From positions 1 to 64,000 of the forward strand of contig CALQIX020000013.1 in the NCBI GenBank assembly GCA_943330745.2: a stretch of 64,000 bases of DNA. The letters run 5' to 3'. The notes under the pieces were generated by a model, which had not been told where the DNA came from, searched no databases, and saw only the letters and a list, made by a program, of their open reading frames with translations. Position numbers and translations under genes: made by a program. Shown piece after piece: positions 1 to 8,609 of this stretch. The number at the start of each line of letters is the position of its first letter. Positions within the stretch are counted from its first letter, which is position 1. This DNA is from Lishizhenia tianjinensis. Lineage in GTDB: Bacteria > Bacteroidota > Bacteroidia > Flavobacteriales_D > Crocinitomicaceae.

Positions 1-268
1 TGCTGTTTTCATAATATCTGCGTTTGTTTATGAGACAAATCTGCGGCTAAACGCAAGGGTATGAAAGAAAATGAGCCGAAACGAAATCAAAATACACACT
101 GCTACGAATACGTAATTACGTAGGAGTACAAAAGAGTCTAAGTAGGTTTACGTAAAATGGGCTTAAATCAAGGAAATAACAGAAAATCAAATAACTGCCA
201 TTAGAGGATAAAACAAATACCTAGGTAATTATTAAAATAGAAAATAGAATAGGCAAGATAAATCGCTG

Positions 269-1498
269 TTAACTTCTCGCATCAATTGATTTGAATACGC
301 GTTTTAGCAGGAACGGAGTTGTGAGCGTAGTTAAAAGGCCCATAATTACGAGCATTGAAAAAATTTCAGAATTAATCAATTTCGCTTGATAAGCAATGTT
401 CGCAATAACAAGCTCCATGATTCCCCTGGCATTTAGCCCAATTCCCAAAACTAGAGATTCACGTTTTTTTAATCCGGCGGCTGTACCACCAATAAATCCA
501 CCTGCAATTTTTGAGGCAAAGGAAACAAATACGATGGCTATTAATAACCAAAAATTTGAAATGGCTTCAAACTTAAATTCTAATCCAATTCCTGCAAAAA
601 ATATAGGTGCTAAAAATCCCATTGCCATACTGTTGGTTGTGTTGTGTACTGTATTGAGATGTTTCTCACCAATCAAGTCTTTATTAATTAACATAGCTGC
701 AACGAAGGATCCAATAATAAAGTGTAATCCAACTGCTTCTGTTAGTGAGGCGAAAATTAAAATAAACACAAATAATATTGCGAAAAGCGATTCTTTTCCT
801 TTCAGAAAACCAAGAACCTTGTTTAATTGCTGTTCAATGAAATTTTCTTCTTTCGTAAAACGTTTAATTAAACGGTAACTAATAACTACAACAATTAGAA
901 AAAAGGCAAGTTTTAGTAATGTATAGATTGTAGTTGTGGTTATTGAATAAAAGGTTTTCTCGACATCTTTTAAATCCAATAAAATACCCAAAATAGTTAA
1001 TGCCATTACATCATCAAAAATTGCTACTGAAACGATTTTTTGTCCCAAAGGTGAATTTAATTTACCTAGATCCATTAATATCCGAATACTTACTGGAAGA
1101 GCAGTAATTGCTACACATAGTCCGATAAAAACGGTTGTCATTACATCTTGGTGAAACAATTTCCCAACGGCAAACCCACTTAAAATAGGTAGAAAAAATG
1201 CAGATAATGAAATGATTATATTTTTTCCTTTTAATGATTTTAATACATCATCCAAATTGATTTCTAAACCTGCCAAAATCACAAGTAAGAAAACACCTAA
1301 TTCAGAAATCACTTTGATGTCCTCTGTTCGGTGTACAAAATTTAATAAGGTTGGACCTAAAACAACACCAGCCAAAATTTCACCAATCATTGCCGGTTGA
1401 TTAAAACGCTCCATGATTTCACCAAACACTCGCGCAACAACTAATAGTATTAAAATGTTGACAAAAAAAGGTAGTTCTAAGGCAGGCATAATATCCAT
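269..1498 (-). CDS. Cation:proton antiporter, CPA2/KefB-like, membrane domain only
   Basis: Predicted inner-membrane Na+(K+)/H+ exchanger of the CPA2 family, 409 aa. It is hydrophobic throughout, with about 12 membrane segments. An early GEILAGVVLGP motif and the paired acidic residues in IFDDVMALT are typical of the ion-binding core, and a late GLNARGIMELV segment is also family-typical. No C-terminal RCK/TrkA nucleotide-binding domain follows, so this is a membrane-only version; family members with RCK domains are longer. It is the last gene of a tightly spaced minus-strand run that also contains NhaD, so two proton-coupled cation antiporters lie within 7 kb. The substrate ion cannot be told from sequence. 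Start at ATG 1498; the upstream gatC ends 40 bp away. Confidence 0.88.
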   Translation of the reverse strand: MDIMPALELPFFVNILILLVVARVFGEIMERFNQPAMIGEILAGVVLGPTLLNFVHRTEDIKVISELGVFLLVILAGLEINLDDVLKSLKGKNIIISLSAFFLPILSGFAVGKLFHQDVMTTVFIGLCVAITALPVSIRILMDLGKLNSPLGQKIVSVAIFDDVMALTILGILLDLKDVEKTFYSITTTTIYTLLKLAFFLIVVVISYRLIKRFTKEENFIEQQLNKVLGFLKGKESLFAILFVFILIFASLTEAVGLHFIIGSFVAAMLINKDLIGEKHLNTVHNTTNSMAMGFLAPIFFAGIGLEFKFEAISNFWLLIAIVFVSFASKIAGGFIGGTAAGLKKRESLVLGIGLNARGIMELVIANIAYQAKLINSEIFSMLVIMGLLTTLTTPFLLKRVFKSIDARS

Positions 1499-1538
1499 AA
1501 TCTAAAAATTAAATTTACACCTTAGTTTTACTAGGTTA

Positions 1539-1829
1539 TTATTTTGTTAACACCTTTGGAATTCGAAAATAATCCGAATCTTTTTTAGGTGCATTTTTTA
1601 ATGCTTGTTCCTTTGAAATTGTTACCTCAGCGAGATCATCTCTCAACACATTTACTGCATCCGACATAAACATTAAAGGTTCAACGCCATCTGTATTTAC
1701 AGTGTTTAATTTATCCATAAAAGCGATGATTTTTTCCATGTCCTGCTTAATCTCTTTCTTTTCCTCTCCAATAAATTCAAGGCGGGCTAAATGGGCAATA
1801 TGGTCAACAATTTCATCAGTAATTTTCAT
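1539..1829 (-). CDS. gatC: Asp-tRNA(Asn)/Glu-tRNA(Gln) amidotransferase subunit C
   Basis: Small subunit of the GatCAB complex, which converts misacylated Glu-tRNA(Gln) or Asp-tRNA(Asn) to the amidated form in the cytoplasm. The protein is 96 aa, the normal length. It has the family start (ITDEIVDHIAHLARLEF), the middle LNTVNTDGVEPL block and the C-terminal LRDDL plus DSDYFRIPKVL signature. The catalytic and tRNA-binding subunits GatA and GatB are not in this window, so the complex is encoded at more than one locus. It lies 9 bp downstream of the DMT transporter gene and is probably cotranscribed with it. Confidence 0.93.
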   Translation of the reverse strand: MKITDEIVDHIAHLARLEFIGEEKKEIKQDMEKIIAFMDKLNTVNTDGVEPLMFMSDAVNVLRDDLAEVTISKEQALKNAPKKDSDYFRIPKVLTK

Positions 1830-1838
1830 GTAGTAAAA

Positions 1839-2741
1839 TTAGAATAAGTTTTTCAATTTTGAACGTCTTTGATAATTTTTCATCCACCCATTTGCGATTA
1901 CAACAAGAATTATTAACGTTGCGCCTATATAGAATCTATTGTTCAATAAAGTATGTTCCTGAAGAATAAAAATAGCTAACAAAATCGTGTAAATTGGTTC
2001 AAGGTTGATGCTTAACGATACGGTGAATGCTCCGAGCACTTTCACGATTTCGATCGTAATTAAAAAAGCAAAAGAGGTACAAAGTATTCCTAGGAATAAC
2101 AACCATAAAAAATCACTTGTTGTCATGATAAATAAATCACTTGTTAATCTACCTTGAAACAGTAAAATAATACTTAGAAAGATAAATCCAGTTCCCATTT
2201 CGTACAGCGTAATTGTTGGAGTAGGTATTTCTTGCGCTAATTTCGCATTGAAAACAGAGAATAAGGCAGCGCATAAAGCGGAAATTAATCCATAACCCAA
2301 TGCCGCATATTCATGTGGCTGAAAATCAGAGGATACAAAGTAGATTCCGAAAATAACGATAAACCCAAGAAGAAATTCGCTTACTTGAAATGGTCGTTTC
2401 ATCACAAAAGGCTCTAGCCACGTTACGTGCAAGGTGGTGGTTGAAAGACAAAGAATCCCAAGGGAAGCAGTAGATAGCTGAATGGATTTATAAAAAGTAA
2501 TCCAATGCAAGGTTACGATTATTCCTACACCAATTAATTTTAATCCACTTTGCCAATTTGAAATAAGGATTGATTTTTTTGTAAATAGTAAAAATAATCC
2601 TAAGGCAATAAAGGCAATTAATACCCGATGCCATACAATGATGAAAGCATCAAGTGCAATGAGCTTACCTAAAATCCCTGTAAAACCCCACATAAAAATA
2701 ATCAGGTGAAGTAAAATATAGTATTTATAGGTTTTAAACAT
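1839..2741 (-). CDS. DMT-superfamily (EamA) transporter
   Basis: Integral membrane protein of 300 aa with about ten hydrophobic segments in two similar halves, the layout of the EamA drug/metabolite exporters. The first half contains MWGFTGILGKLIALDAF and the second half the acidic-rich segment near NLEPIYTILLAIFILQE, which is characteristic of EamA C-terminal halves. The substrate is unknown; relatives export amino acids, purines or other metabolites. It lies 5 bp downstream of folC in the same operon, and nothing in the context names a substrate. Confidence 0.85.
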   Translation of the reverse strand: MFKTYKYYILLHLIIFMWGFTGILGKLIALDAFIIVWHRVLIAFIALGLFLLFTKKSILISNWQSGLKLIGVGIIVTLHWITFYKSIQLSTASLGILCLSTTTLHVTWLEPFVMKRPFQVSEFLLGFIVIFGIYFVSSDFQPHEYAALGYGLISALCAALFSVFNAKLAQEIPTPTITLYEMGTGFIFLSIILLFQGRLTSDLFIMTTSDFLWLLFLGILCTSFAFLITIEIVKVLGAFTVSLSINLEPIYTILLAIFILQEHTLLNNRFYIGATLIILVVIANGWMKNYQRRSKLKNLF

Positions 2742-2746
2742 AAAAT

Positions 2747-4018
2747 TTAAATAGCGGAATCGTTAACTTGTGAGAAATCGAATTGAATGTCTTGAATTAA
2801 AAAGAAACTACCAAAAATAAGCAAGGTATCTGATGATCCTAATGACAGTAAACTTTGTTTAATAGCTTCATTGACAGCAGGAAAAACCGTCATATTATCT
2901 TGCATAAAGGTTTTTTTTATCTCTTCTAAATCGGTTTGGTTTAAACTTCGTTCTGACGAAAAAGGGGTTAAAAAAATCGATTTTTCCTGTGAGAAAAGTG
3001 GAATAATTTCTTCGTAATTTTTATCTGAACTGGAACCATAAATTAGGTAAAGATTGTTTTCGGTACTAGCTTTAACAAGTGCTAGTGTTGCTTGAATCCC
3101 TTCAAAATTATGAGAAACATCCAATATGATTCTTGGTTTTGTCGAAACAATTTCCAATCGTTTTTGATAGCCAGTGTTACGTGAAAGGTTTGCTACGGCT
3201 CTTGTGAAAATAGCCTCACTGAAAATTATTTTTTCATTTTTTGCTAATTCTACCAAAGATGCATATGCGGTTTTTGCGTTATCTAATTGAAATCCGACAT
3301 TAAATGGGAATGGCAAGTTGTTCAACCAAGTTGGAAAAGTGTAATCGTGACTGAAGTAGATTGGAGCGCCTTGTTGATTGGCTATTTTTTCAAATACAAA
3401 TTGGGTTTCATTTCTTTTTTCACCAATAACAACAGGTATATTTTGTTTGATTATCCCTGCTTTTTCTCCTGCAATTGCCTCAAGGGTTGTTCCTAGAAAT
3501 TGTGTATGATCTAATCCAATGGTAGTAATCACAGAAAGTAAAGGTGAAATGCAATTGGTAGCGTCCAACCTTCCTCCCATACCAACTTCTATTATGCAAT
3601 AATCACATTCGTTATTGGCAAAATGGGTTAATGCCATAACAAATGAAATTTCAAAAAATGATGGTTCAAAACCTTGAATGGATTGAATGGCGCTACAAAA
3701 TTCAACAACCGATTTCTCTGAAATCATTTCACCATTTATTCTGATTCTTTCGCGAAAGTCGATTATGTGTGGGGAAGTAAATAAACCCGTTTTATAGTTG
3801 TTTTCAGTAAATACAGAAGCAATTAACGAAGAGGTAGTTCCTTTGCCATTTGTTCCGGCAACGTGAATGAATTTTAATTTTTCATGTGGATTTCCAACTA
3901 ATTCTAATAATTGAATCGTGTTAGTTAAATCTGGTTTATAGGCTGATGCTCCAATTTGCTGGTAGGAAGGGAATTGCTCAAAAAGCCAAGAAACAGCGTC
4001 TTTATATGTTTTGAACAC
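2747..4018 (-). CDS. folC: Bifunctional folylpolyglutamate / dihydrofolate synthase
   Basis: Mur-ligase-type ATP-dependent enzyme that adds glutamate to folates (and to dihydropteroate) in the cytoplasm; 423 aa, normal length. The P-loop is HVAGTNGKGTTS at about residue 52. The central IGLDHTQFLG and EKAGIIK segments and the C-terminal-domain LDVSHNFEG motif (usually DGAHNPxG) are all in order. The last motif is a mild divergence that keeps the His-Asn pair. The gene starts one base after the TonB-like gene ends, so the two are translationally close. Confidence 0.92.
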   Translation of the reverse strand: MFKTYKDAVSWLFEQFPSYQQIGASAYKPDLTNTIQLLELVGNPHEKLKFIHVAGTNGKGTTSSLIASVFTENNYKTGLFTSPHIIDFRERIRINGEMISEKSVVEFCSAIQSIQGFEPSFFEISFVMALTHFANNECDYCIIEVGMGGRLDATNCISPLLSVITTIGLDHTQFLGTTLEAIAGEKAGIIKQNIPVVIGEKRNETQFVFEKIANQQGAPIYFSHDYTFPTWLNNLPFPFNVGFQLDNAKTAYASLVELAKNEKIIFSEAIFTRAVANLSRNTGYQKRLEIVSTKPRIILDVSHNFEGIQATLALVKASTENNLYLIYGSSSDKNYEEIIPLFSQEKSIFLTPFSSERSLNQTDLEEIKKTFMQDNMTVFPAVNEAIKQSLLSLGSSDTLLIFGSFFLIQDIQFDFSQVNDSAI

Positions 4019-4019
4019 C

Positions 4020-4736
4020 TTAGTCTTGTTTCAACACAATTTTTGGAAAGGTATAGCTTCTTGAATTTTTGTTCTTACCGTTGCACGGTGTACAAGTTGA
4101 TTTGGAAATCACCTCTTTTATCTTTCGTTCGACGCTAGCTTCTGCTCCTCCTAAACCACTAACACTTACAGAGGAAACGGAGCCATCTGCTTTAATTTTT
4201 ATGGTAACCGTTGCACTTGTTGGTTTTGTAACAATAACATTGTTTTTCAGCTGATTGATGATAGAATTTAAATTGGTTGGAGTACTTGAACAAGTTGTCC
4301 CATCTCCTTTTCCATCATCATCAGGCCCAGTTGCTGGTCCGAAACCTCCTGTACCTCTTCCTCCAAATCCTCCATTACCAAAAGGATTATCACCTTCACC
4401 ATTTCCATTTGGTTTACCTGTTTGTGTAGTGCTTGTAGAACTATTTCCTGTCAATACTTGTTTAGCATCCGTTGGCGAGGGAGCGGCATCAGTGGGAGAG
4501 GTTGCTCCACCACCACCTGGTTCAATAACTAATTCTTTCAGCTCAATTTCCTCCAATGTTGTTTCAGTTTTTACAACCACATCAGCCGGAGGAGGGTCTA
4601 ACATTTCAAAAGTATAAAGAAATAAAATGATCATTAAAATTAATACGGCAATAATTGCTGCAAATATTCCCGCGCGCACATCCTTTGGATCTGCTATTTC
4701 TGGCGTTTCTGTTTTGACTTGTATTGCGCTTATCAT
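4020..4736 (-). CDS. TonB-like energy transducer, Gly-rich linker
   Basis: Probable periplasm-spanning partner of the ExbB/ExbD proton channel; 238 aa. There is a short cytoplasmic N-terminus, one membrane helix at about residues 26-45, then an acidic/proline stretch. A long Gly/Asn/Thr-rich linker (about 75-150) follows, and then a C-terminal domain resembling AgmX/TonB C-domains (motif VTIKIKADGSVSSVSV). Unlike classical TonB, the linker is glycine-rich rather than Pro-Lys/Pro-Glu-rich. Three cysteines (TTCSS and TCTPC) lie in the periplasmic part and could form a disulfide. Gene order exbB-exbD-this gene with 5-7 bp gaps supports the role; the receptor it energises is unknown. Confidence 0.75.
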   Translation of the reverse strand: MISAIQVKTETPEIADPKDVRAGIFAAIIAVLILMIILFLYTFEMLDPPPADVVVKTETTLEEIELKELVIEPGGGGATSPTDAAPSPTDAKQVLTGNSSTSTTQTGKPNGNGEGDNPFGNGGFGGRGTGGFGPATGPDDDGKGDGTTCSSTPTNLNSIINQLKNNVIVTKPTSATVTIKIKADGSVSSVSVSGLGGAEASVERKIKEVISKSTCTPCNGKNKNSRSYTFPKIVLKQD

Positions 4737-4741
4737 ATTCG

Positions 4742-5152
4742 TTATTTATCGTATGCTAAAACTGGATCCCATTGATTTGCTTGAGCTAAGGCAAGTACTC
4801 TAAATACTGCTTCATAACTTGCTTCTTTATGGCCCGCTATTCTCAATTTTTGCTTGCCTGTTTTTTGCACTGCACCAGCAGCCAATTGTTTTATTTGGTC
4901 AAATTCCATTGGTTTAGCCATATCACCACCAGGCATTACCACATATTGGTTGTTTTCTGTTATCACAACGGTTGCTTCCACCGGATCTTTTACCGGTTTA
5001 AGACTTTCATCTGGTTTAGGTAAATCAATCGGCGTTTGATTGTTTGCCATTAAACTCATGATAATAAAGAAAATCAACAGCAAGAATACCAAATCGGTCA
5101 TAGAAGCCATTCCGCCCTCTACTTTGACTTTATTGCGTGTGTTAAAATTCAT
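4742..5152 (-). CDS. exbD: ExbD/TolR biopolymer transport protein
   Basis: Inner-membrane component of a proton-driven ExbB-ExbD motor; 136 aa. The N-terminal NTRNKVKVEGGMASMTDLVFLL region precedes and enters a single membrane helix carrying the family Asp (TDLVFLLLIFF), which takes part in proton transfer. A periplasmic domain follows from about residue 45. Bacteroidota often carry two ExbD genes in tandem; only one is present here. It is 7 bp downstream of exbB and 5 bp upstream of the TonB-like gene. Confidence 0.9.
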   Translation of the reverse strand: MNFNTRNKVKVEGGMASMTDLVFLLLIFFIIMSLMANNQTPIDLPKPDESLKPVKDPVEATVVITENNQYVVMPGGDMAKPMEFDQIKQLAAGAVQKTGKQKLRIAGHKEASYEAVFRVLALAQANQWDPVLAYDK

Positions 5153-5159
5153 GTTGTTG

Positions 5160-5849
5160 TTATTTTCCTGATTGGTTCAATAGATCCATAAATTCTAATG
5201 CCGCGTTCTCCATTTGGTAAACTACTTTCCCAATTTGCCCCACCAAATAGTTATATCCCATAAAGGCGATAATCCCTACAATTAATCCACCAACAGTGGT
5301 TATCATCGCAGTCATAATTCCGGGAGCAATAATTTTCAATTCTAAAGATTGAGCATTTTGTAAATCAATAAATACAACAACCATACCGATTACTGTTCCA
5401 AGAAAACCAATCATCGGCGCTGCACCAGATGCAGTTGCCAAGAAATTTAAGCGTTGCTCGAGACGTAGTATTTCAAATTTTCCCGTATTTTCAATCGTTG
5501 CAGCGATACTCTCATTTTTTGCAGTACCAATGCGCGAAATTCCTTTTAGCAACATTTTAGCAATTGGACTTTCAGAAGCTAAACATAATTGCTTGGCCCC
5601 ATCAATATTTCCGTTGGATAAATTAGACTTTACACCATTTAATAAACCGGATTCCTCTTTAGTCGCTTTTCTTAATGCCAAGAAACGTTCCACAAATACA
5701 AAAATGGTATATCCTAGCATAATTACTAAGGTTAGGTTAATTACCCATCCAATACCAGCATTTGAAGCATCGATAATATCCCACAATGGTACCTTCTTCA
5801 CTGTAGAATTCGGTTGATTGGAAACTTGAAGTAAAAAAATTAAATTCAT
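5160..5849 (-). CDS. exbB: MotA/TolQ/ExbB proton channel protein
   Basis: Inner-membrane proton-channel subunit, 229 aa. A first membrane helix lies at about 35-55 (IGWVINLTLVIMLGYTIFVFVERF). After a long cytoplasmic loop come two more helices in the conserved MotA/TolQ/ExbB block: SGAAPMIGFLGTVIGM at about 141-156 and APGIMTAMITTVGGLIVGI at about 175-193. The Thr/Pro/Gly residues of that block are intact. It works with the adjacent ExbD and TonB-like proteins. It lies 28 bp downstream of nhaD. Confidence 0.92.
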   Translation of the reverse strand: MNLIFLLQVSNQPNSTVKKVPLWDIIDASNAGIGWVINLTLVIMLGYTIFVFVERFLALRKATKEESGLLNGVKSNLSNGNIDGAKQLCLASESPIAKMLLKGISRIGTAKNESIAATIENTGKFEILRLEQRLNFLATASGAAPMIGFLGTVIGMVVVFIDLQNAQSLELKIIAPGIMTAMITTVGGLIVGIIAFMGYNYLVGQIGKVVYQMENAALEFMDLLNQSGK

Positions 5850-5877
5850 ATTCTAGAAACTTAAATTATTAAATTAG

Positions 5878-7227
5878 TTACGAAAACAATAAAAAGACAC
5901 CAATTCCTCCAAAATATCCAAGAGCCGCCAACAAGCTGATTCTTTTCATATACCAGAAGAATGTAATTTTTTCCATACCCATTGCAACTACTCCGGCAGC
6001 TGATCCAATAATTAATATTGATCCACCTGTTCCTGCAGCAAAAGCAATGAAATGCCAAACTTGGGCGTCGGCAACATCTTGGAACATTCCTATACTTGCT
6101 GCAACTAACGGTACATTGTCTATAATTGCAGATGCTAATCCTAACATGGTTACGAAGACATTTTCACCAATACCAGCAGCTGTAACATCTTTACCAAAAT
6201 TGAAAATTAATCCAGTAGATTCCATTGCTGCTACTGTCATTAATATTCCTAAGAAAAATAAAACCGACGGCATTTCAATTTTCCCTAAGGCACGCATAGT
6301 TGGTCCTGAATGTCCATTTGATTCTTCAGGTCTTGAACTTGGATCCATTGTAAAAGAACGATTGCTCAAGAATTCTGCAATAACGGCAAATAAAGCCAAT
6401 GAAAGCATCATTCCAAGATAAGGGGGTAAATGGGTCACAGTCTTAAATACAGGAACAAATACAACAAGTCCTAATCCTAAAAACAACATCAATTTTGAAT
6501 TCGGATTTACTTTTTCATCTTCCATAACTGCAACTTCTCCTTTGAATGCTGGTAAAAATGACCCAACAATTAATGGTAATAAAATACAAACTAATGATGG
6601 TAAACCTAATTTCATTATTAAATTACCAGTTGTAACTTTACCAGCCATCCATAACATGGTTGTGGTAACATCTCCAATTGGAGTCCAAGCACCTCCAGCA
6701 TTTGCAGCAATAATGATAAATCCAGCATACCACATGCGGTCTTCTTGGTCGGAAACAATTTTTCGTAAAATAGTGATTAGTACGATTGTAGCTGTAAGGT
6801 TATCAATAATGGAGGACAAAAAGAACGCTAAAAACGAAACAATCCACAATAACATTACTTTACTACGTGTTTTAATCATTCCTTTGATAGATGAAAAACC
6901 TTCGAAATAATCAATCATTTCAACGATTGCCATTGCTCCCATTAAGAATATTAGGATTTCTGCTGTTTTCCCGAAATGGTGTAATAAAGCCTCATTTACC
7001 AAATGCAAACGTGTTTCATGATCACCAGTCATCGTTGGAACGATTCCATCCGTAACACCTGTTGCAGGATCAATCCAATTCACTAAATGATCCGCTCCGA
7101 AAGCAATCAATGTCCAACAACCAACCATCATTAGCAAGGCAGGTATTAATTTGTCTATTTTGAGCGAATGCTCCATTGTAATGGCCACATAGCCCAAAAC
7201 AAAAATGATAAAAATGTAGATTTCCAT
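5878..7227 (-). CDS. nhaD: Na+/H+ antiporter NhaD
   Basis: Sodium/proton antiporter of the NhaD/ion-transporter superfamily, 449 aa with about 12 membrane segments. Supporting motifs are IIDNLTATIVLITILRKIV and NAGGAWTPIGDVTTTMLW, both characteristic of NhaD, and a late IDNVPLVAASIGM segment. It probably extrudes Na+ at alkaline pH or high salt. Its neighbours in the same run are an amino-acid dehydrogenase 11 bp upstream and the ExbB/D genes downstream. With the CPA2 antiporter at the end of the run it suggests a brackish or marine lifestyle, which is inference. Confidence 0.92.
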   Translation of the reverse strand: MEIYIFIIFVLGYVAITMEHSLKIDKLIPALLMMVGCWTLIAFGADHLVNWIDPATGVTDGIVPTMTGDHETRLHLVNEALLHHFGKTAEILIFLMGAMAIVEMIDYFEGFSSIKGMIKTRSKVMLLWIVSFLAFFLSSIIDNLTATIVLITILRKIVSDQEDRMWYAGFIIIAANAGGAWTPIGDVTTTMLWMAGKVTTGNLIMKLGLPSLVCILLPLIVGSFLPAFKGEVAVMEDEKVNPNSKLMLFLGLGLVVFVPVFKTVTHLPPYLGMMLSLALFAVIAEFLSNRSFTMDPSSRPEESNGHSGPTMRALGKIEMPSVLFFLGILMTVAAMESTGLIFNFGKDVTAAGIGENVFVTMLGLASAIIDNVPLVAASIGMFQDVADAQVWHFIAFAAGTGGSILIIGSAAGVVAMGMEKITFFWYMKRISLLAALGYFGGIGVFLLFS

Positions 7228-7238
7228 GTTTTTTTTAT

Positions 7239-8471
7239 TTAGTTTACTAATTGTTCCAGCGCTTGTTCAAAGGCTGTTCTGGCAAGCCCTGTTTTATTTT
7301 TGTTTATGTTATACGATTTTTGCAAGGCAACCATAATGGTATCGCTTGCATCTTGAAAAATTCCTTCATCTGTCAACTTCACCAAATCGTTGCTCATTAA
7401 ATAGGCAAAAACCCGAGCCATACCGCAATTTGCTATGAAATCAGGAATGAGTGAAATCGTTGAATCAGCCTTTTCTGTTATTGGTCCAAAAAATATTTGT
7501 GGGTCTGCAAAAGGTACGTTGGCGCCACAAGAAATGACACTAATTCCAGCGGATATCATTCTATCCAACTGGTTTTCATTAATCATTCTCGATCCTGCAC
7601 AAGGTATAAAAACATCAGCTTGTAAATCCCAAATTTTTGAATTGACTTCATCATAAGGGATCATTTCTGGATGATTTAACTCATTACCATTCTTGGATAA
7701 GTATAAGTGTTTTATCTGCTCAAAACTAAATCCGTTTTCGTTGATTAATCCACCAACACGATCAATGATGCCAACAATTTTCGCTCCATTTTGAGCTAAG
7801 TAATATGCAGCGGCCGAACCAACATTACCCCAACCTTGGACAATCACTTTTTTATTCGTTAAATCTCCTCCCCAAATAGAATAGTAGTGTTTGATAGATT
7901 CAGCTACACCATAGCCGGTGATCATATCAGCAACAACATACTTTCTTTCATTTGCAGGAGTAAAATCGTCATTTTCAATAATTTTGAGGACGCCTTGTCT
8001 TAATTGGCCAATTCGATTAATTTTTTGAGATTCTTTCGGTTGAAAATGGCCGTTAAAAACACCCTCCTGCGGATGCCAAACACCACAATCTTCGGTTATT
8101 GGAATAACCTCGTGTATTTCGTCAACATTTAAATCGCCACCTGTTCCGTAATAATGTTTTAATAATGGTGAAACAGCTGCATACCATCTTCTCAAAACGC
8201 CCTCTTTTCTGGGGTCTTTGGGGTCGAAATTAATTCCTGATTTTGCACCGCCAATTGGTGGGCCAGCAACCGTAAATTTAACTTCCATTGTTTTTGCCAA
8301 GGATTCAACTTCTCTTTTGTCCAATCCTACACGCATTCGTGTTCCGCCGCCAGCTGCACCACCTCTCAATGAGTTGATTACAACCCAACCTTCTGCTTCT
8401 GTTTCTGCGTCTTTCCACTCAAAAACAATTTCAGGTCGTTTATTTTCGAATTTATCTAATAATCCTTTCAT
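7239..8471 (-). CDS. Glu/Leu/Phe/Val dehydrogenase
   Basis: NAD(P)-dependent oxidative deamination of an amino acid (glutamate or a branched-chain amino acid); cytoplasmic, 410 aa. The N-terminal domain has GGAAGGGTRM and the lysine motif GPPIGGAKSGI. The Rossmann domain starts near VIVQGWGNVGSAAAYYLAQ. The sequence lacks the extra length of hexameric GdhA enzymes (about 450 aa) and is longer than typical leucine dehydrogenase (about 365 aa), so the substrate is left open. It is the first gene of the nhaD run and has its own upstream promoter element (TAATTTTG on the minus strand, 8511-8518). Confidence 0.88.
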   Translation of the reverse strand: MKGLLDKFENKRPEIVFEWKDAETEAEGWVVINSLRGGAAGGGTRMRVGLDKREVESLAKTMEVKFTVAGPPIGGAKSGINFDPKDPRKEGVLRRWYAAVSPLLKHYYGTGGDLNVDEIHEVIPITEDCGVWHPQEGVFNGHFQPKESQKINRIGQLRQGVLKIIENDDFTPANERKYVVADMITGYGVAESIKHYYSIWGGDLTNKKVIVQGWGNVGSAAAYYLAQNGAKIVGIIDRVGGLINENGFSFEQIKHLYLSKNGNELNHPEMIPYDEVNSKIWDLQADVFIPCAGSRMINENQLDRMISAGISVISCGANVPFADPQIFFGPITEKADSTISLIPDFIANCGMARVFAYLMSNDLVKLTDEGIFQDASDTIMVALQKSYNINKNKTGLARTAFEQALEQLVN

Positions 8472-8510
8472 TCTTTAATCTTAGATCCCCACAATTTAGG
8501 GAATCAAAAA

Positions 8511-8518
8511 CAAAATTA
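8511..8518 (-). promoter_or_regulatory. Putative -7 promoter element of the dehydrogenase/nhaD operon
   Basis: On the minus strand this reads TAATTTTG, an exact match to the Bacteroidota -7 consensus TAnnTTTG, 39 bases before the ATG at 8471. No convincing -33 TTG was found at normal spacing. It is the only match between the aminotransferase end and the dehydrogenase start. Confidence 0.45.
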
Positions 8519-8609
8519 ATAAACAATCGGTGTCTCTTTCATCATTTTGGAAGAGTTACCAACATCTCGGATGTGAATAAGCATTGATTTCCATAAAGTG
8601 AAGTTTGTT

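Noticed and set aside
396-878. Open frame on the plus strand, 160 codons
   Set aside because: Shadow of the cation antiporter gene; no recognisable protein features.
4255-4617. Open frame on the plus strand, Pro/Ser-rich, 120 codons
   Set aside because: It is the antisense of the Gly-rich linker of the TonB-like gene; composition is just the complement, and the minus-strand gene has clear family features and operon context.
5861-6058. Minus-strand frame of 65 codons inside nhaD
   Set aside because: Different frame of the same strand within an intact antiporter gene; Cys/Trp/Asn-rich sequence typical of a shadow.
8562-8574. Possible hairpin ACATC-TCG-GATGT after the aminotransferase gene
   Set aside because: Only five base pairs and no T tract on the minus strand; not called a terminator.
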